This document shows, one piece after another, positions 1-6,333 of a DNA stretch of 12,344 nucleotides; position 1 is the first letter of the stretch; every line of letters begins with the position of its first letter. The DNA is from Gemmataceae bacterium. Its GTDB lineage: Bacteria > Planctomycetota > Planctomycetia > Gemmatales > Gemmataceae. The stretch covers positions 1-12,344 of the forward strand of contig JANWVS010000014.1 of assembly GCA_025056835.1 (NCBI GenBank). Direction: 5' to 3'. Both the position numbers and the translations under genes were made by a program. Below the pieces are notes generated by a model, which worked only from the letters and a program-made list of their open reading frames with translations, was not told the DNA's origin and searched no databases.

Positions 1-1328
1 CCGCCGGCACGCTGGCGGTGCAGCTTTGGGCCGCTGCACGGGTTTTCGCCGGCGGGGGCCGCGAAAGCTTGTCCCGTTCGGGCCAAGGCCATGAGCACCA
101 TGGCGGTATCGTCCGTGTCGGGATAAAAACCGTTGCGATATTCGAAAAACCAGCCGCCGGGTTCCAGTTGCGGGTTGGCCAGGCTCCAGTCGCCGGGACG
201 CCGCACCTCGCGGTCCAAAAGCCACTGCACCGCGGGGACGACGGCGGCGGGCAGCGGCTCTCCCTCGTTGCCGCTGAGGGCCAGAGTGTTCAGGGCCAAA
301 GCCGTGTCCCAGACCGGCGAAAAACACGGTTGCAGGCGGAGCGTGTCTTCCTCTTCAATCATCAAGTCGTCGAGCTGCTTCAGCGCATAGCGCATTTCAG
401 GTGAGTCGTCGGCAAAGCCCAGGCACCGCAAGGCGATCACCGTGTAAATGATCGGGGGAAAAATGGCGCCGACGCCGTCGCTGTCCTCGAAATGTTCGCG
501 CATCCAGGCGCTGGCTCGCCGCAGCGCTTCCTGTTTGATCGACCGCGGACCGTAGCGGTCCCACAACTTCACCAATTGATCGACGACCAGGAAGAAGTTG
601 TGCCAGGTAAACAATCGTTTGCTGGGCGGGTGGGGCCAGTCGGTCGTCCGCGGCGGGCGTACAAACAACTCGGCAATCCCCAAGGCAGGCGGCAGCCGGC
701 GCACCGGTTTGCACGCCGAAAAAATCGACAGCGGTACGACGATCGTTCGCGTCCAGCTCGACATCGCATACAAGTTCAAATACGCCGACCGCGGCAGAAA
801 CATCAGCTCCGGCGGGACGGAAGCGCAGCATTCGTAGGGCAGTTGGCCGAGCAGTGCCAGATAAAACTTGGTGAAGCTGTTGCACCGCGCTGCACCGCCG
901 GCCGCCAGGATCAAGCGGCGAGCGCGGGCCAGGGCGGGCTCGTCCACACGGTAACCGGCCAATTTCAACGCGAAGTACGCCTTGACGGAAACGCTTACGT
1001 CGAGCGGCCCGCCCGGGTAAGTGCTCCATCCTCCCTCGGGCCGCTGCTGGGTGAGGATGTAACGAGCGGCCTTGCGCACGCGCTTTTCGCCTTCACGGCC
1101 GAGAAAGGCCATCAGCAGGATATATTCGGATTCGAGGATCGTATCGCCTTGAAGCTCCGCGCACCAATGGCCGTCGGGGCGCTGTTGTTGCAGCAGAAGT
1201 TGACGGCCGCGATGCAGCGAATCTTCCAAAAGGCTCGGCCCTGGGACTGCGAGACCGCCAGCCGCTGCGGTCGCCGAGGCAGAACGGCGCTTGGGTGTTT
1301 CAACGACAGACATGCTTGCATCATCCAT
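1..1328 (-). CDS. shc: Squalene-hopene cyclase, N-terminal 442 residues (3' end cut by window edge)
   Basis: Class II triterpene cyclase that folds squalene to hopene/hopanol at the membrane surface. The minus-strand frame is open from 1328 to base 1. Seen: two QW-type repeats near the N-terminus (QQQRPDGHW and QQRPEGGWSTYPGG), the PPELMFL and SPVWDT blocks, PGDW, and the catalytic DTDDTA box at residues 404-409, matching the bacterial DxDDTA motif with the proton-donating Asp at 406. Oxidosqualene cyclases have DCTAE instead, so a squalene-type substrate is favoured. An aromatic residue nine positions before the first Asp of the box (F395) is kept. The family is usually about 630-720 residues, so roughly the last third lies outside. 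Start: ATG 1328 is chosen. ATG 1313 and an in-frame TTG at 1349, which has GGAGG 9 bases upstream, are alternatives. Codon structure is clean and no frameshift is seen. Other DxDD terpene cyclases, such as a sporulenol-type enzyme, are less likely. Confidence 0.93.
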   Translation of the reverse strand, partial: MDDASMSVVETPKRRSASATAAAGGLAVPGPSLLEDSLHRGRQLLLQQQRPDGHWCAELQGDTILESEYILLMAFLGREGEKRVRKAARYILTQQRPEGGWSTYPGGPLDVSVSVKAYFALKLAGYRVDEPALARARRLILAAGGAARCNSFTKFYLALLGQLPYECCASVPPELMFLPRSAYLNLYAMSSWTRTIVVPLSIFSACKPVRRLPPALGIAELFVRPPRTTDWPHPPSKRLFTWHNFFLVVDQLVKLWDRYGPRSIKQEALRRASAWMREHFEDSDGVGAIFPPIIYTVIALRCLGFADDSPEMRYALKQLDDLMIEEEDTLRLQPCFSPVWDTALALNTLALSGNEGEPLPAAVVPAVQWLLDREVRRPGDWSLANPQLEPGGWFFEYRNGFYPDTDDTAMVLMALARTGQAFAAPAGENPCSGPKLHRQRAG

Positions 1329-1370
1329 GAAGGTTCTCGGGGTAGACAATCCGGTTTGCCTCCACAGCGG

Positions 1371-1399
1371 GTTATACCGAGCTTGTGCGAAAAGAACAA
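1371..1399 (-). promoter_or_regulatory. Sigma70-like promoter of the cyclase gene
   Basis: On the minus strand, TTGTTC (1399-1394) and TATAAC (1376-1371) are separated by exactly 17 bases. The predicted transcript start is near 1364, about 36 bases before ATG 1328. GGAGG at 1363-1359 lies at the very start of this transcript and would serve the alternative TTG start at 1349. The call is by pattern only. Confidence 0.5.
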
Positions 1400-1483
1400 G
1401 GGCAGGAAGGCTACGCGATGCTCGTGGGATGCACCCAAGTTTGCCGCGAGTGCACAAGTAGCGTAGGCTGCCGCTCCACCTAG

Positions 1484-1508
1484 TAGCCCGCCGCTCCGCG
1501 CCGGGCTA
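1484..1508. repeat. Perfect inverted repeat (hairpin) in the divergent region
   Basis: TAGCCCG (1484-1490) pairs with CGGGCTA (1502-1508) around an 11-base loop, CCGCTCCGCGC. A related GCCGCTCC string occurs just before it, at 1470-1477. There is no T-run, and the position between divergent genes makes a terminator unlikely. It looks like a short dispersed intergenic palindrome or a protein-binding site. Copy number cannot be judged here. Confidence 0.45.
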
Positions 1509-1689
1509 AGTTCGGATCGTGGTCGACGCGGAATCGAAGCTAGAACCTACGATCGCGACGCTCAGCTTCGGAGATCGTGACGCTGCGACTTGTCCGCCGA
1601 TCCAACGAGATATCGATATGCCCAGTCGTTGCTCTCTTGGGTCAGTCTCGAAGGAAGATGGCCTTGGGCCACCGCGACCGAGGCCTTCG

Positions 1690-1695
1690 TATAAT
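1690..1695 (+). promoter_or_regulatory. Possible -10 box for the secreted-protein gene
   Basis: A perfect TATAAT lies about 61 bases before ATG 1757. The best -35 candidate, TTGGGC (1664-1669), is 20 bases upstream, which is too far for a good sigma70 promoter. Only the -10 part is convincing. Confidence 0.35.
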
Positions 1696-1756
1696 ATCGC
1701 GCGGATCGCCGGTAAGTCGGTGCGCAACCGCGCGGCGGCAAGGGAGAGCCTGTGCG

Positions 1757-2266
1757 ATGAACCACGATCTGCGACGAGTTCTGCGAGCCGTCGCCTTCAG
1801 TTGGTCGCTGCTAGGGCCAGCTTGGGGATTCGGCAGCGAGCGAAAGCCATGCCTGCCCAGCAGCGGGCCGATTTGGGTTCCGGCGCCGTACCGTGCCGTG
1901 CCGCCGCCGCAGGTGGAGCCTTCACCCAGGATGCCGAACATCGCTCCGGTCCCCAAGGCGAAGCCGACGACAGCCGAACCGCCGTCGTCGTCGCTGAGTG
2001 AGCCGCGGGTCAAGGAAATGCGCCTGGCAAACAGTTCGGAGATCGCCCTGGAGGTGCCGGCGGGTCGGTGCCGCGTCGGCTTTTGGAACGTCACCGGCCG
2101 CGACATCACGTTGACCGTCAACGGTCAAGCGACGCCGTTGGCCAAGGACCAGGCGCTGACGCTGTACCTGGAACGCAATTTTACCTGGCAGGTCCCGGGC
2201 CGACCGCCGCAAGTGGAACGCATCGCCGACTCGGCGCTGAGCCACGAAGTCGTGCTGCGTCCGTGA
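1757..2266 (+). CDS. Secreted proline-rich protein of unknown function
   Basis: The protein has 169 residues and matches no family I recognise. Residues 1-25 look like a signal peptide: a DLRR basic start, then a hydrophobic stretch VLRAVAFSWSLLGPAWG. Residues about 38-84 form a Pro/Ser/Thr/Lys-rich linker. Residues about 88-169 form a compact beta-rich domain (FWNVTGRDITLTVNG, then LYLERNFTWQVPG) that ends in VVLRP. An exported or envelope protein with a small C-terminal beta domain fits. ATG 1757 is preferred over an upstream in-frame start at 1577 because GGGAG (1742-1746) lies 10 bases before it and because the signal peptide begins there. The gene is monocistronic: it is divergent from shc and convergent with the kinase gene. 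The function is unknown. Confidence 0.8.
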   Translation: MNHDLRRVLRAVAFSWSLLGPAWGFGSERKPCLPSSGPIWVPAPYRAVPPPQVEPSPRMPNIAPVPKAKPTTAEPPSSSLSEPRVKEMRLANSSEIALEVPAGRCRVGFWNVTGRDITLTVNGQATPLAKDQALTLYLERNFTWQVPGRPPQVERIADSALSHEVVLRP

Positions 2267-2284
2267 AGGGGACAAGCCGGGGCA

Positions 2285-2312
2285 GCGGGCCAAGGCGCTG
2301 TCGCAGGCCCGC
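2285..2312. terminator. Hairpin between convergent genes, likely bidirectional terminator
   Basis: GCGGGCC (2285-2291) pairs with GGCCCGC (2306-2312). Inside, GCG (2295-2297) pairs with CGC (2302-2304) around a CTGT loop. It sits in the 62-base gap between the stop at 2266 and the kinase stop at 2329. There is no immediate T-run (TTCTTT comes at 2325-2330), so termination is inferred from position and stem strength. Confidence 0.4.
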
Positions 2313-2328
2313 GGCGGCGCGGCGTTCT

Positions 2329-4050
2329 TTACTGCGGCTTGAGAGTGGCCGAGCTGGGCGGCTCACCCGACGTGCCGGCGGCTTCCTGGGCCAGCGGGCT
2401 TTTGATCGGTAGTTTGAGACTGAACTTACTGCCGGTGCCCACCTGGCTTTGCACGACGAGGTCTCCGCCATGCTCGCGGAGGATTTTGCGACTGACCGGC
2501 AGTCCCAGGCCGGTGCCCTTGGCACCCTTCGTGCTCACGAAGGGTTTGAAAATGTCGTTGATCTTCTGGGGAGGGATGCCGACACCGTTGTCGAGCACAA
2601 CGATGCGGACCCAGGTTTCATCGGCCCGCGTGCCGATGGTCACTTTCGGATCGGGACGGCCTTCGACGGCATCGAGGGCGTTGCCGACGACGTTCAACAA
2701 GGCGCGGTGCAAGCCTTCCGGATCGGCGAGGATCAACGGCAGATGGTCGGCGAGGTTGAGGTCCAAGGTCGCTTTCAGCTCTTGGGCGCGGGCCTGCACT
2801 AATTCGGCGACATCGCGAACGACGTCGTTGACGTTGGTCGGCTCGGCGGCGGGCACCCGATCCTTGGAATAACTCAACATGTCCATGACCAGGTCGTAGA
2901 TGCGGGCCTGGTTTTTCTCGGCAACGCGCCACCCTTGTTGAATGAGTTTGTCGTTTTTCTCCTCCAGCCCCATTTTGAGGATTTCGCTGCCGCTGCGCAG
3001 TCCTTGGAGGATGTTCTTGATGTGGTGCGACAAGGCGGCGATCGTTTGACCGATGGCAGCGAGGCGTTCGGCCTGGACCATGGCCTGGTGATAGCGTGTT
3101 TCCTCGACCGCCAAGGCTGCCTGGTGAGCGATGGCCGAGGCAAGGGCGAGGTGGTCTTCGGTGAACTTGCCCAAGGCGGTCTTTTGTTTGGCGAGGTCGC
3201 GCGTCGTGGATTGGGTATCAAGGTAGAGCACGCCGAGCGTCTCGTGTCGTCCCTTCATCGGCACGCAAATGACTTCCCGAATGCCGTAGCGGACGATGCT
3301 GGGACCGTCGGCGAAACGTTCATCGCTGGGAGCATCGGTCAGCAACACGCCTTGCCGCTGCTTGAGAACATGGTCGACGATGGTGCTGCTGAGTTGGATG
3401 ACCTCTTGTCGTTCCGACTCTTTGCGCCAGCGGACGGCCTTGGGAACGGGGGGGCCGGCGTCGCTGGTGAGCATGACGCAGCCGCGATCCGCCGGCACGG
3501 TGCGAAGGACCAACTCCAGGATGCGGTCGAGCAGTTCGTTGATGTCGAGGATGTGGCTGACCGCCTGGCTGGCCTCGTACATAATGGCCAAGTGGGCCAG
3601 GGCGTTCTTGAGCCAAGGCGAGGCTTCCTCCGGCTTGGCCAGCAGGCGACTCCCTTCCGCTTCGCCAATCGTTTTGACGATGGCCGACGAAAGTTCCAGG
3701 TCGGGTCGAGTGATGAGGTTGATTTTCTCGGCGAGCTGGTCGCTGCGGGAGGGGGTGTCGAGCCGGCCGGCGGTGTAAATCAACAGCGTCTGCCCCAGGC
3801 CGATGTGGTCTCCGGACGCCAGCGGTTTGATGTCGACCCGGCGATTGTTGACGAAGGTGCCGTTGGCGCTGCCGACATCGACAATCGTGTAGCCGTCGCC
3901 TTCGTGGCGAAATTCGGCGTGGCGGCGCGACACCTCTGTGTCGTGCAGTCGAATCCGGTTGGTCGCGTCGCGTCCGACCGAAACGACCGCCTCGACGAGG
4001 TCAAACTGTTTGCCTTCATCGGCACCTTTGATGACGAGTAAGCGTGGCAA
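2329..4050 (-). CDS. Soluble FHA-GAF sensor histidine kinase (orphan)
   Basis: Cytoplasmic sensor kinase of 573 residues with no membrane segment. Domains in order: FHA at about 3-95 (GR at 26-27, SRRHAEF with S41 and H44, NGTFVN from 63), expected to bind phosphothreonine peptides; GAF at about 145-320 (DRGCVML; GVLYLDTQ); dimerisation/phosphoacceptor helix with ALSHHIKN (His342); HATPase with N box NVVGNALDA (N457), G1 box DNGVGIP (D487), and KGTGLGLPVS. The kinase core is complete. It is third in an operon after vWA and clpS, and no response regulator is adjacent, so its partner lies elsewhere. The start is taken as TTG 4050 (MPRLLVIKG) because GGAAAGG lies 8 bases upstream and the FHA domain begins right there. 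A TTG at 4101 would overlap clpS, and no ATG exists before the domain. The role is inferred as integrating phospho-protein and small-ligand signals. Confidence 0.93.
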   Translation of the reverse strand: MPRLLVIKGADEGKQFDLVEAVVSVGRDATNRIRLHDTEVSRRHAEFRHEGDGYTIVDVGSANGTFVNNRRVDIKPLASGDHIGLGQTLLIYTAGRLDTPSRSDQLAEKINLITRPDLELSSAIVKTIGEAEGSRLLAKPEEASPWLKNALAHLAIMYEASQAVSHILDINELLDRILELVLRTVPADRGCVMLTSDAGPPVPKAVRWRKESERQEVIQLSSTIVDHVLKQRQGVLLTDAPSDERFADGPSIVRYGIREVICVPMKGRHETLGVLYLDTQSTTRDLAKQKTALGKFTEDHLALASAIAHQAALAVEETRYHQAMVQAERLAAIGQTIAALSHHIKNILQGLRSGSEILKMGLEEKNDKLIQQGWRVAEKNQARIYDLVMDMLSYSKDRVPAAEPTNVNDVVRDVAELVQARAQELKATLDLNLADHLPLILADPEGLHRALLNVVGNALDAVEGRPDPKVTIGTRADETWVRIVVLDNGVGIPPQKINDIFKPFVSTKGAKGTGLGLPVSRKILREHGGDLVVQSQVGTGSKFSLKLPIKSPLAQEAAGTSGEPPSSATLKPQ

Positions 4051-4058
4051 GGCAGGAG

Positions 4059-4065
4059 CCTTTCC
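4059..4065 (-). promoter_or_regulatory. Ribosome binding site fixing the kinase TTG start
   Basis: GGAAAGG on the minus strand lies 8 bases before TTG 4050 and inside the 34-base gap after clpS. This supports the non-ATG start. The alternative TTG 4101 would overlap the end of clpS. Confidence 0.55.
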
Positions 4066-4084
4066 CAGGAAACTCGCGTCGGTT

Positions 4085-4432
4085 TTACTCAGCCGGTTCA
4101 ATGATGGCCGACATCGATCCCTTACAGCGCGGAATCAACGGATCGGGGCCAAAGGCGTGGATCTGTTCCTGTTTCAACTCGGCGCGCTCCTTGCTGGTGG
4201 TATCGACGATGACCCGTCCTTTGGTGTGGACTTCATAAGCCATCTGGTAGCCCCGTTCCTCGGGATGTCCAAACAGCTGTTTGAGCATGCGGATGACGTA
4301 CTCAAAGCTGTGATCGTCGTCGTTGAGCAAGATGACGTGGTACGGCGGCTGTTTGCGTACCTTGTCCTTCGGTTTGGTCCGCGTTTTCACAGTCGGCTCG
4401 GGCAAGACGGCAATCCTCTCGTTGTCGTTCAT
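4085..4432 (-). CDS. clpS: ATP-dependent Clp protease adaptor ClpS
   Basis: Small adaptor of 115 residues that delivers N-degron substrates to the ClpA or ClpC unfoldase of the Clp protease. Seen: a basic, flexible N-terminus (about residues 12-30), then the ClpS core YHVILLNDDDHSFEYVI with the N-D-D substrate-binding triad at 37-39, EVHTKGRVI with His69 (the conserved pocket histidine), and an ending IPRCKGSMSAIIEPAE. By eye alignment to E. coli ClpS, the gatekeeper Met40 is Phe43 and the Met62 position is Ala65, so specificity may differ. ATG 4432 is chosen because GGGAG lies 7 bases upstream. An in-frame TTG at 4450 would overlap the end of the vWA gene by 4 bases. It is the middle gene of the vWA-clpS-kinase operon. 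No clpA or clpC lies in the window. Confidence 0.95.
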   Translation of the reverse strand: MNDNERIAVLPEPTVKTRTKPKDKVRKQPPYHVILLNDDDHSFEYVIRMLKQLFGHPEERGYQMAYEVHTKGRVIVDTTSKERAELKQEQIHAFGPDPLIPRCKGSMSAIIEPAE

Positions 4433-4439
4433 TGTCCAA

Positions 4440-4444
4440 CTCCC
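4440..4444 (-). promoter_or_regulatory. Ribosome binding site of clpS
   Basis: GGGAG on the minus strand lies 7 bases before ATG 4432. It sits between the vWA stop (4447-4449) and clpS, deciding for the ATG over the upstream TTG. Confidence 0.5.
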
Positions 4445-4446
4445 GC

Positions 4447-5610
4447 TCAACCAAGAGCCCGGCGCGTATGTCGTCCCCGGACGAAGCCTTCGACGACGCA
4501 GCGGCCCAGGTCCCCTGCATGACAGTATATCGCATAGCCGCGGCTCGTGCGGGCCATCTGGTCCACGAAGTTCACCAAGCCCGTGTAGAAATAATCCTCA
4601 ATCAAAGCGAAGGTGCTGATCTGGATGCCCGCCTGCACGCACGCTTGCACTTCTTGGAGCGTGTGCCGGGCGGTCCGTTCGCTCGGCGGATAGGCCAGCA
4701 CGAGGTCGCGGTTCTCGATGTGGGCGGTCGGTTCTCCGTCGGTAATGCAAATGATCTGGCGGTTGGCGGCCGCTTGTTTGCTCAAATGATGTCGGGCGAA
4801 CCGCAGCCCCGCTTGAATGTTGGTGAAGTGTTCCGGCACGAACTCCGGTTGCTGGTCTAAAGGGATTCGAAGGAAGACGCGGCTTTCGAAGATGCTCACC
4901 GGTTTCGGCGCCGCATGCAAGAGGGTCCGTTCGGTCAGCGGCGTGGCATAGGTGTAAAAGCCGATGAACGTCAGCGAATCCTCCGGAAACTTCCCGCGAA
5001 TCAACCCTTGCAAGGCCAGGGCTACCTTCTTGGCATGATAGAATTTCCCATAGCGATCCATCGAGCCGGACATGTCCAGCAGCACCACGGTGGCGCAACT
5101 CGTTTGATATTCCGTCTCGTAAACGACAAAATCCTGCTCTTGGATGTCAATCGCGGGATTCGCCGACGCATGTCGAGCCGGCGCCATCCCCCCGCGGATT
5201 GCCGCATTCTTGAGGGTCTCGTGCAAGTTGAGATTCGCGACGGGATCGCCGTACTCGTACGGTTTGCTGTCGTCGTGACGAACCTGGCCGACGCCTTTGA
5301 AGTCCGACGGGTGCTTGCCCGGAGCGTCTTGACGATGGATGTTGAACAACTCTTCCAAAGCGCGCGCTTCGACCCGCCGTACCCCCCGAGGACCGACGCG
5401 CAAGTTTCCTTGCTCATCGCGCTCCAAGTAGCCTTCCTTGAGGAGCATTTTCAATAAATCGGCGTTTTTGTCGTCGGCCCGTTCCAACTGCCGCAGCACG
5501 TAGGCGCCATGTTGCAACAGGTACTCGGCCAGCGTGTCGAAAACCTTCTCGGCCGACAACGGCTCAAACCGTTGCGATCCGTCCCATTGCGAGTATTCAA
5601 AGTAGGCCAT
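4447..5610 (-). CDS. von Willebrand factor A (MIDAS) domain protein
   Basis: Cytoplasmic-looking protein of 387 residues with neither signal peptide nor membrane segment. The N-terminal part (1-165) is helical and charged and matches nothing I know. The vWA domain at about 172-375 has a complete metal-ion-dependent adhesion site: DMSGS (D179, S181, S183), T263 in HFTNIQAG, and D291 in ITDGEPT. Such proteins bind Mg2+ or Mn2+ and mediate protein-protein contacts, often as partners of MoxR or Mg-chelatase-like AAA+ ATPases. Here it is the first gene of an operon with clpS and a sensor kinase. It is divergent from an operon that ends in moxR, so a link to that MoxR is possible but unproven. ATG 5610 has no strong Shine-Dalgarno; the nearest GGAGG is 21 bases away, too far. 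I see no strong promoter upstream. Confidence 0.92.
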   Translation of the reverse strand: MAYFEYSQWDGSQRFEPLSAEKVFDTLAEYLLQHGAYVLRQLERADDKNADLLKMLLKEGYLERDEQGNLRVGPRGVRRVEARALEELFNIHRQDAPGKHPSDFKGVGQVRHDDSKPYEYGDPVANLNLHETLKNAAIRGGMAPARHASANPAIDIQEQDFVVYETEYQTSCATVVLLDMSGSMDRYGKFYHAKKVALALQGLIRGKFPEDSLTFIGFYTYATPLTERTLLHAAPKPVSIFESRVFLRIPLDQQPEFVPEHFTNIQAGLRFARHHLSKQAAANRQIICITDGEPTAHIENRDLVLAYPPSERTARHTLQEVQACVQAGIQISTFALIEDYFYTGLVNFVDQMARTSRGYAIYCHAGDLGRCVVEGFVRGRHTRRALG

Positions 5611-5756
5611 GTCGATAGCGTCTCAGGTCAGCCTCCATTTTACCGTTGGAAAGCGCGGCTGCCTACCGGTTCTGGCGGTGGCTTTTGCATGGACTATGGA
5701 TGCGGCACTATCGTCGAGGCGAAGAATCGCCCAGGCGTCGAGCTTCGGTCCTCGGT

Positions 5757-5794
5757 TGCAGCTTCTCCTTCGGTTCTTCGGCTGCACTTTTTTT
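5757..5794 (+). terminator. Rho-independent terminator-like hairpin on the plus strand
   Basis: TGCAGC (5757-5762) pairs with GCTGCA (5781-5786) around an 18-base loop. One C follows, then seven Ts (5788-5794). The form fits an intrinsic terminator for plus-strand transcription, but no plus-strand gene is recognised upstream. The stem is short and the loop long, so it may be weak or accidental. Confidence 0.35.
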
Positions 5795-5900
5795 GTTCAG
5801 CGACTTTTTGGAGCGCCGGCGACAAATCGGGTTCGCTTGGCGGGTCCGGTTGTTTTATCCGCCACCAGCGTGGGCCATTCGCGGCGGGGTGCGACAAACC

Positions 5901-5948
5901 AGTATTACTTAATATTACATCTTGATGGCCGGTGCCTTTCGTAATACT
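5901..5948. promoter_or_regulatory. TATTAC repeats and 8-bp inverted repeat: putative operator
   Basis: AGTATTAC (5901-5908) and GTAATACT (5941-5948) form a perfect inverted pair 32 bases apart. A second direct TATTAC at 5913-5918 starts exactly 10 bases after the first (5903-5908), i.e. one helical turn. The right arm overlaps the -10 box of the plus-strand promoter and the left copies lie just upstream of its -35 box. The arrangement resembles a repressor or activator operator. The protein that binds it is unknown. Confidence 0.42.
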
Positions 5949-5950
5949 AT
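5922..5950 (+). promoter_or_regulatory. Sigma70-like promoter of the DUF58-transglutaminase-moxR operon
   Basis: TTGATG (5922-5927) and TACTAT (5945-5950) are separated by exactly 17 bases, within an AT-rich island in otherwise GC-rich DNA. The predicted start is near 5957. This would give a leader of about 375 bases to ATG 6334, unless the short ORF at 6007 is translated first. Confidence 0.5.
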
Positions 5951-6006
5951 ATATAACGATCTCCGCAAACACGCTGCGGTCGCGAGCGGTCGGGAGGTGT
6001 CAAGGT

Positions 6007-6282
6007 ATGCGAGCGCTCAAGTCGACGCCGACGCGTAGCCCGGTGTTGGTAGTTTTGCGTGGGACCATCCGCGCTTCCGGTTTTCTTCGAGCGGCTCAGC
6101 GCGCTGGAAGAACGATGGCGACGCGTTCGCGGTCCGCCACGGGGCTAAGGACTGCTGGGGTGGAAGGGGGCGCCCCATTCGTCGACAGTCCCATGCCGGC
6201 CGTACTGTGTTCGCGAAGTCTGCTCGTCGCCCGCTTGAAATCGGTCGTGAGCCCGACGGCTGCCATCGCCGCCAGGAATTAG
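6007..6282 (+). CDS. Candidate short leader ORF (91 codons), doubtful
   Basis: ATG 6007 has GGGAGG (5992-5997) 9 bases upstream and lies about 50 bases after the predicted transcript start, so the expression signals are good. The translation is rich in Arg, Ser, Ala and Thr, has no domain or signal peptide, and uses codons without clear bias, which argues against a real protein. It is in the same reading frame as the DUF58 gene and ends in TAG (6280-6282), 51 bases before ATG 6334. It could be a regulatory leader peptide, a recently separated 5' part, or chance. Confidence 0.2.
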   Translation: MRALKSTPTRSPVLVVLRGTIRASGFLRAAQRAGRTMATRSRSATGLRTAGVEGGAPFVDSPMPAVLCSRSLLVARLKSVVSPTAAIAARN

Positions 6283-6333
6283 AAGACGCCGGACGAACCG
6301 CGAAACCCCGATTCGCTGTTGCTGCAAGTGGCC

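Larger units (their letters stand above)
1329..1756. other. Divergent intergenic region between shc and the secreted-protein gene
   Basis: These 428 bases separate two divergently read genes. They contain the shc promoter, a perfect 7-bp hairpin at 1484-1508, a looser 7-bp inverted pair (CGAAGCT 1535-1541 with AGCTTCG 1564-1570), and a TATAAT box at 1690-1695. Open frames across it give arginine/serine-rich translations with no recognisable domain, and I do not regard them as genes. Confidence 0.6.
5611..6333. other. Divergent control region without a confident gene
   Basis: These 723 bases lie between the vWA gene and the DUF58 gene. They contain a terminator-like hairpin (5757-5794), an AT-rich island at about 5900-5957 with repeats and a promoter, and a candidate 91-codon ORF (6007-6282). 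Open frames on both strands at 5609-5972 translate to low-complexity Arg/Ser-rich or mixed sequence without a domain. I consider them shadows. The length and the long leader suggest regulation. Confidence 0.6.

Noticed and set aside
397..1466. Long open frames on both strands (for example 492-1466 plus and 397-1029 minus) over the cyclase gene
   Set aside because: They are out of frame with a clear squalene-hopene cyclase and give Arg/Gln-rich translations without domains. They are typical GC-rich shadow frames.
1577..1756. N-terminal extension of the secreted protein from 1577
   Set aside because: It would bury the signal peptide 60 residues inside the protein and would begin before the TATAAT box. 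ATG 1757 has its own Shine-Dalgarno.
2935..4041. 368-codon plus-strand open frame opposite the kinase
   Set aside because: It mirrors the FHA-GAF-kinase coding strand, has no domain, and appears only because high-GC third positions suppress stops in the antisense frame.
4051..4101. Upstream TTG (4101) as the kinase start
   Set aside because: It would overlap the end of clpS, has no better ribosome site, and adds 17 residues before the FHA domain. TTG 4050 with GGAAAGG fits better.
5674..5690. Sigma54-like GG...GC element (TGGCGGTGGCTTTTGCA)
   Set aside because: The GG and GC are 11 bases apart instead of the strict 10, and no enhancer-binding protein is encoded nearby.
5609..5972. Possible small genes in the divergent region (5609-5944 plus, 5646-5912 plus, 5694-5972 minus)
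   Set aside because: They overlap one another and lack convincing ribosome sites. One begins on the vWA start codon, another crosses the terminator-like hairpin, and none shows a domain.
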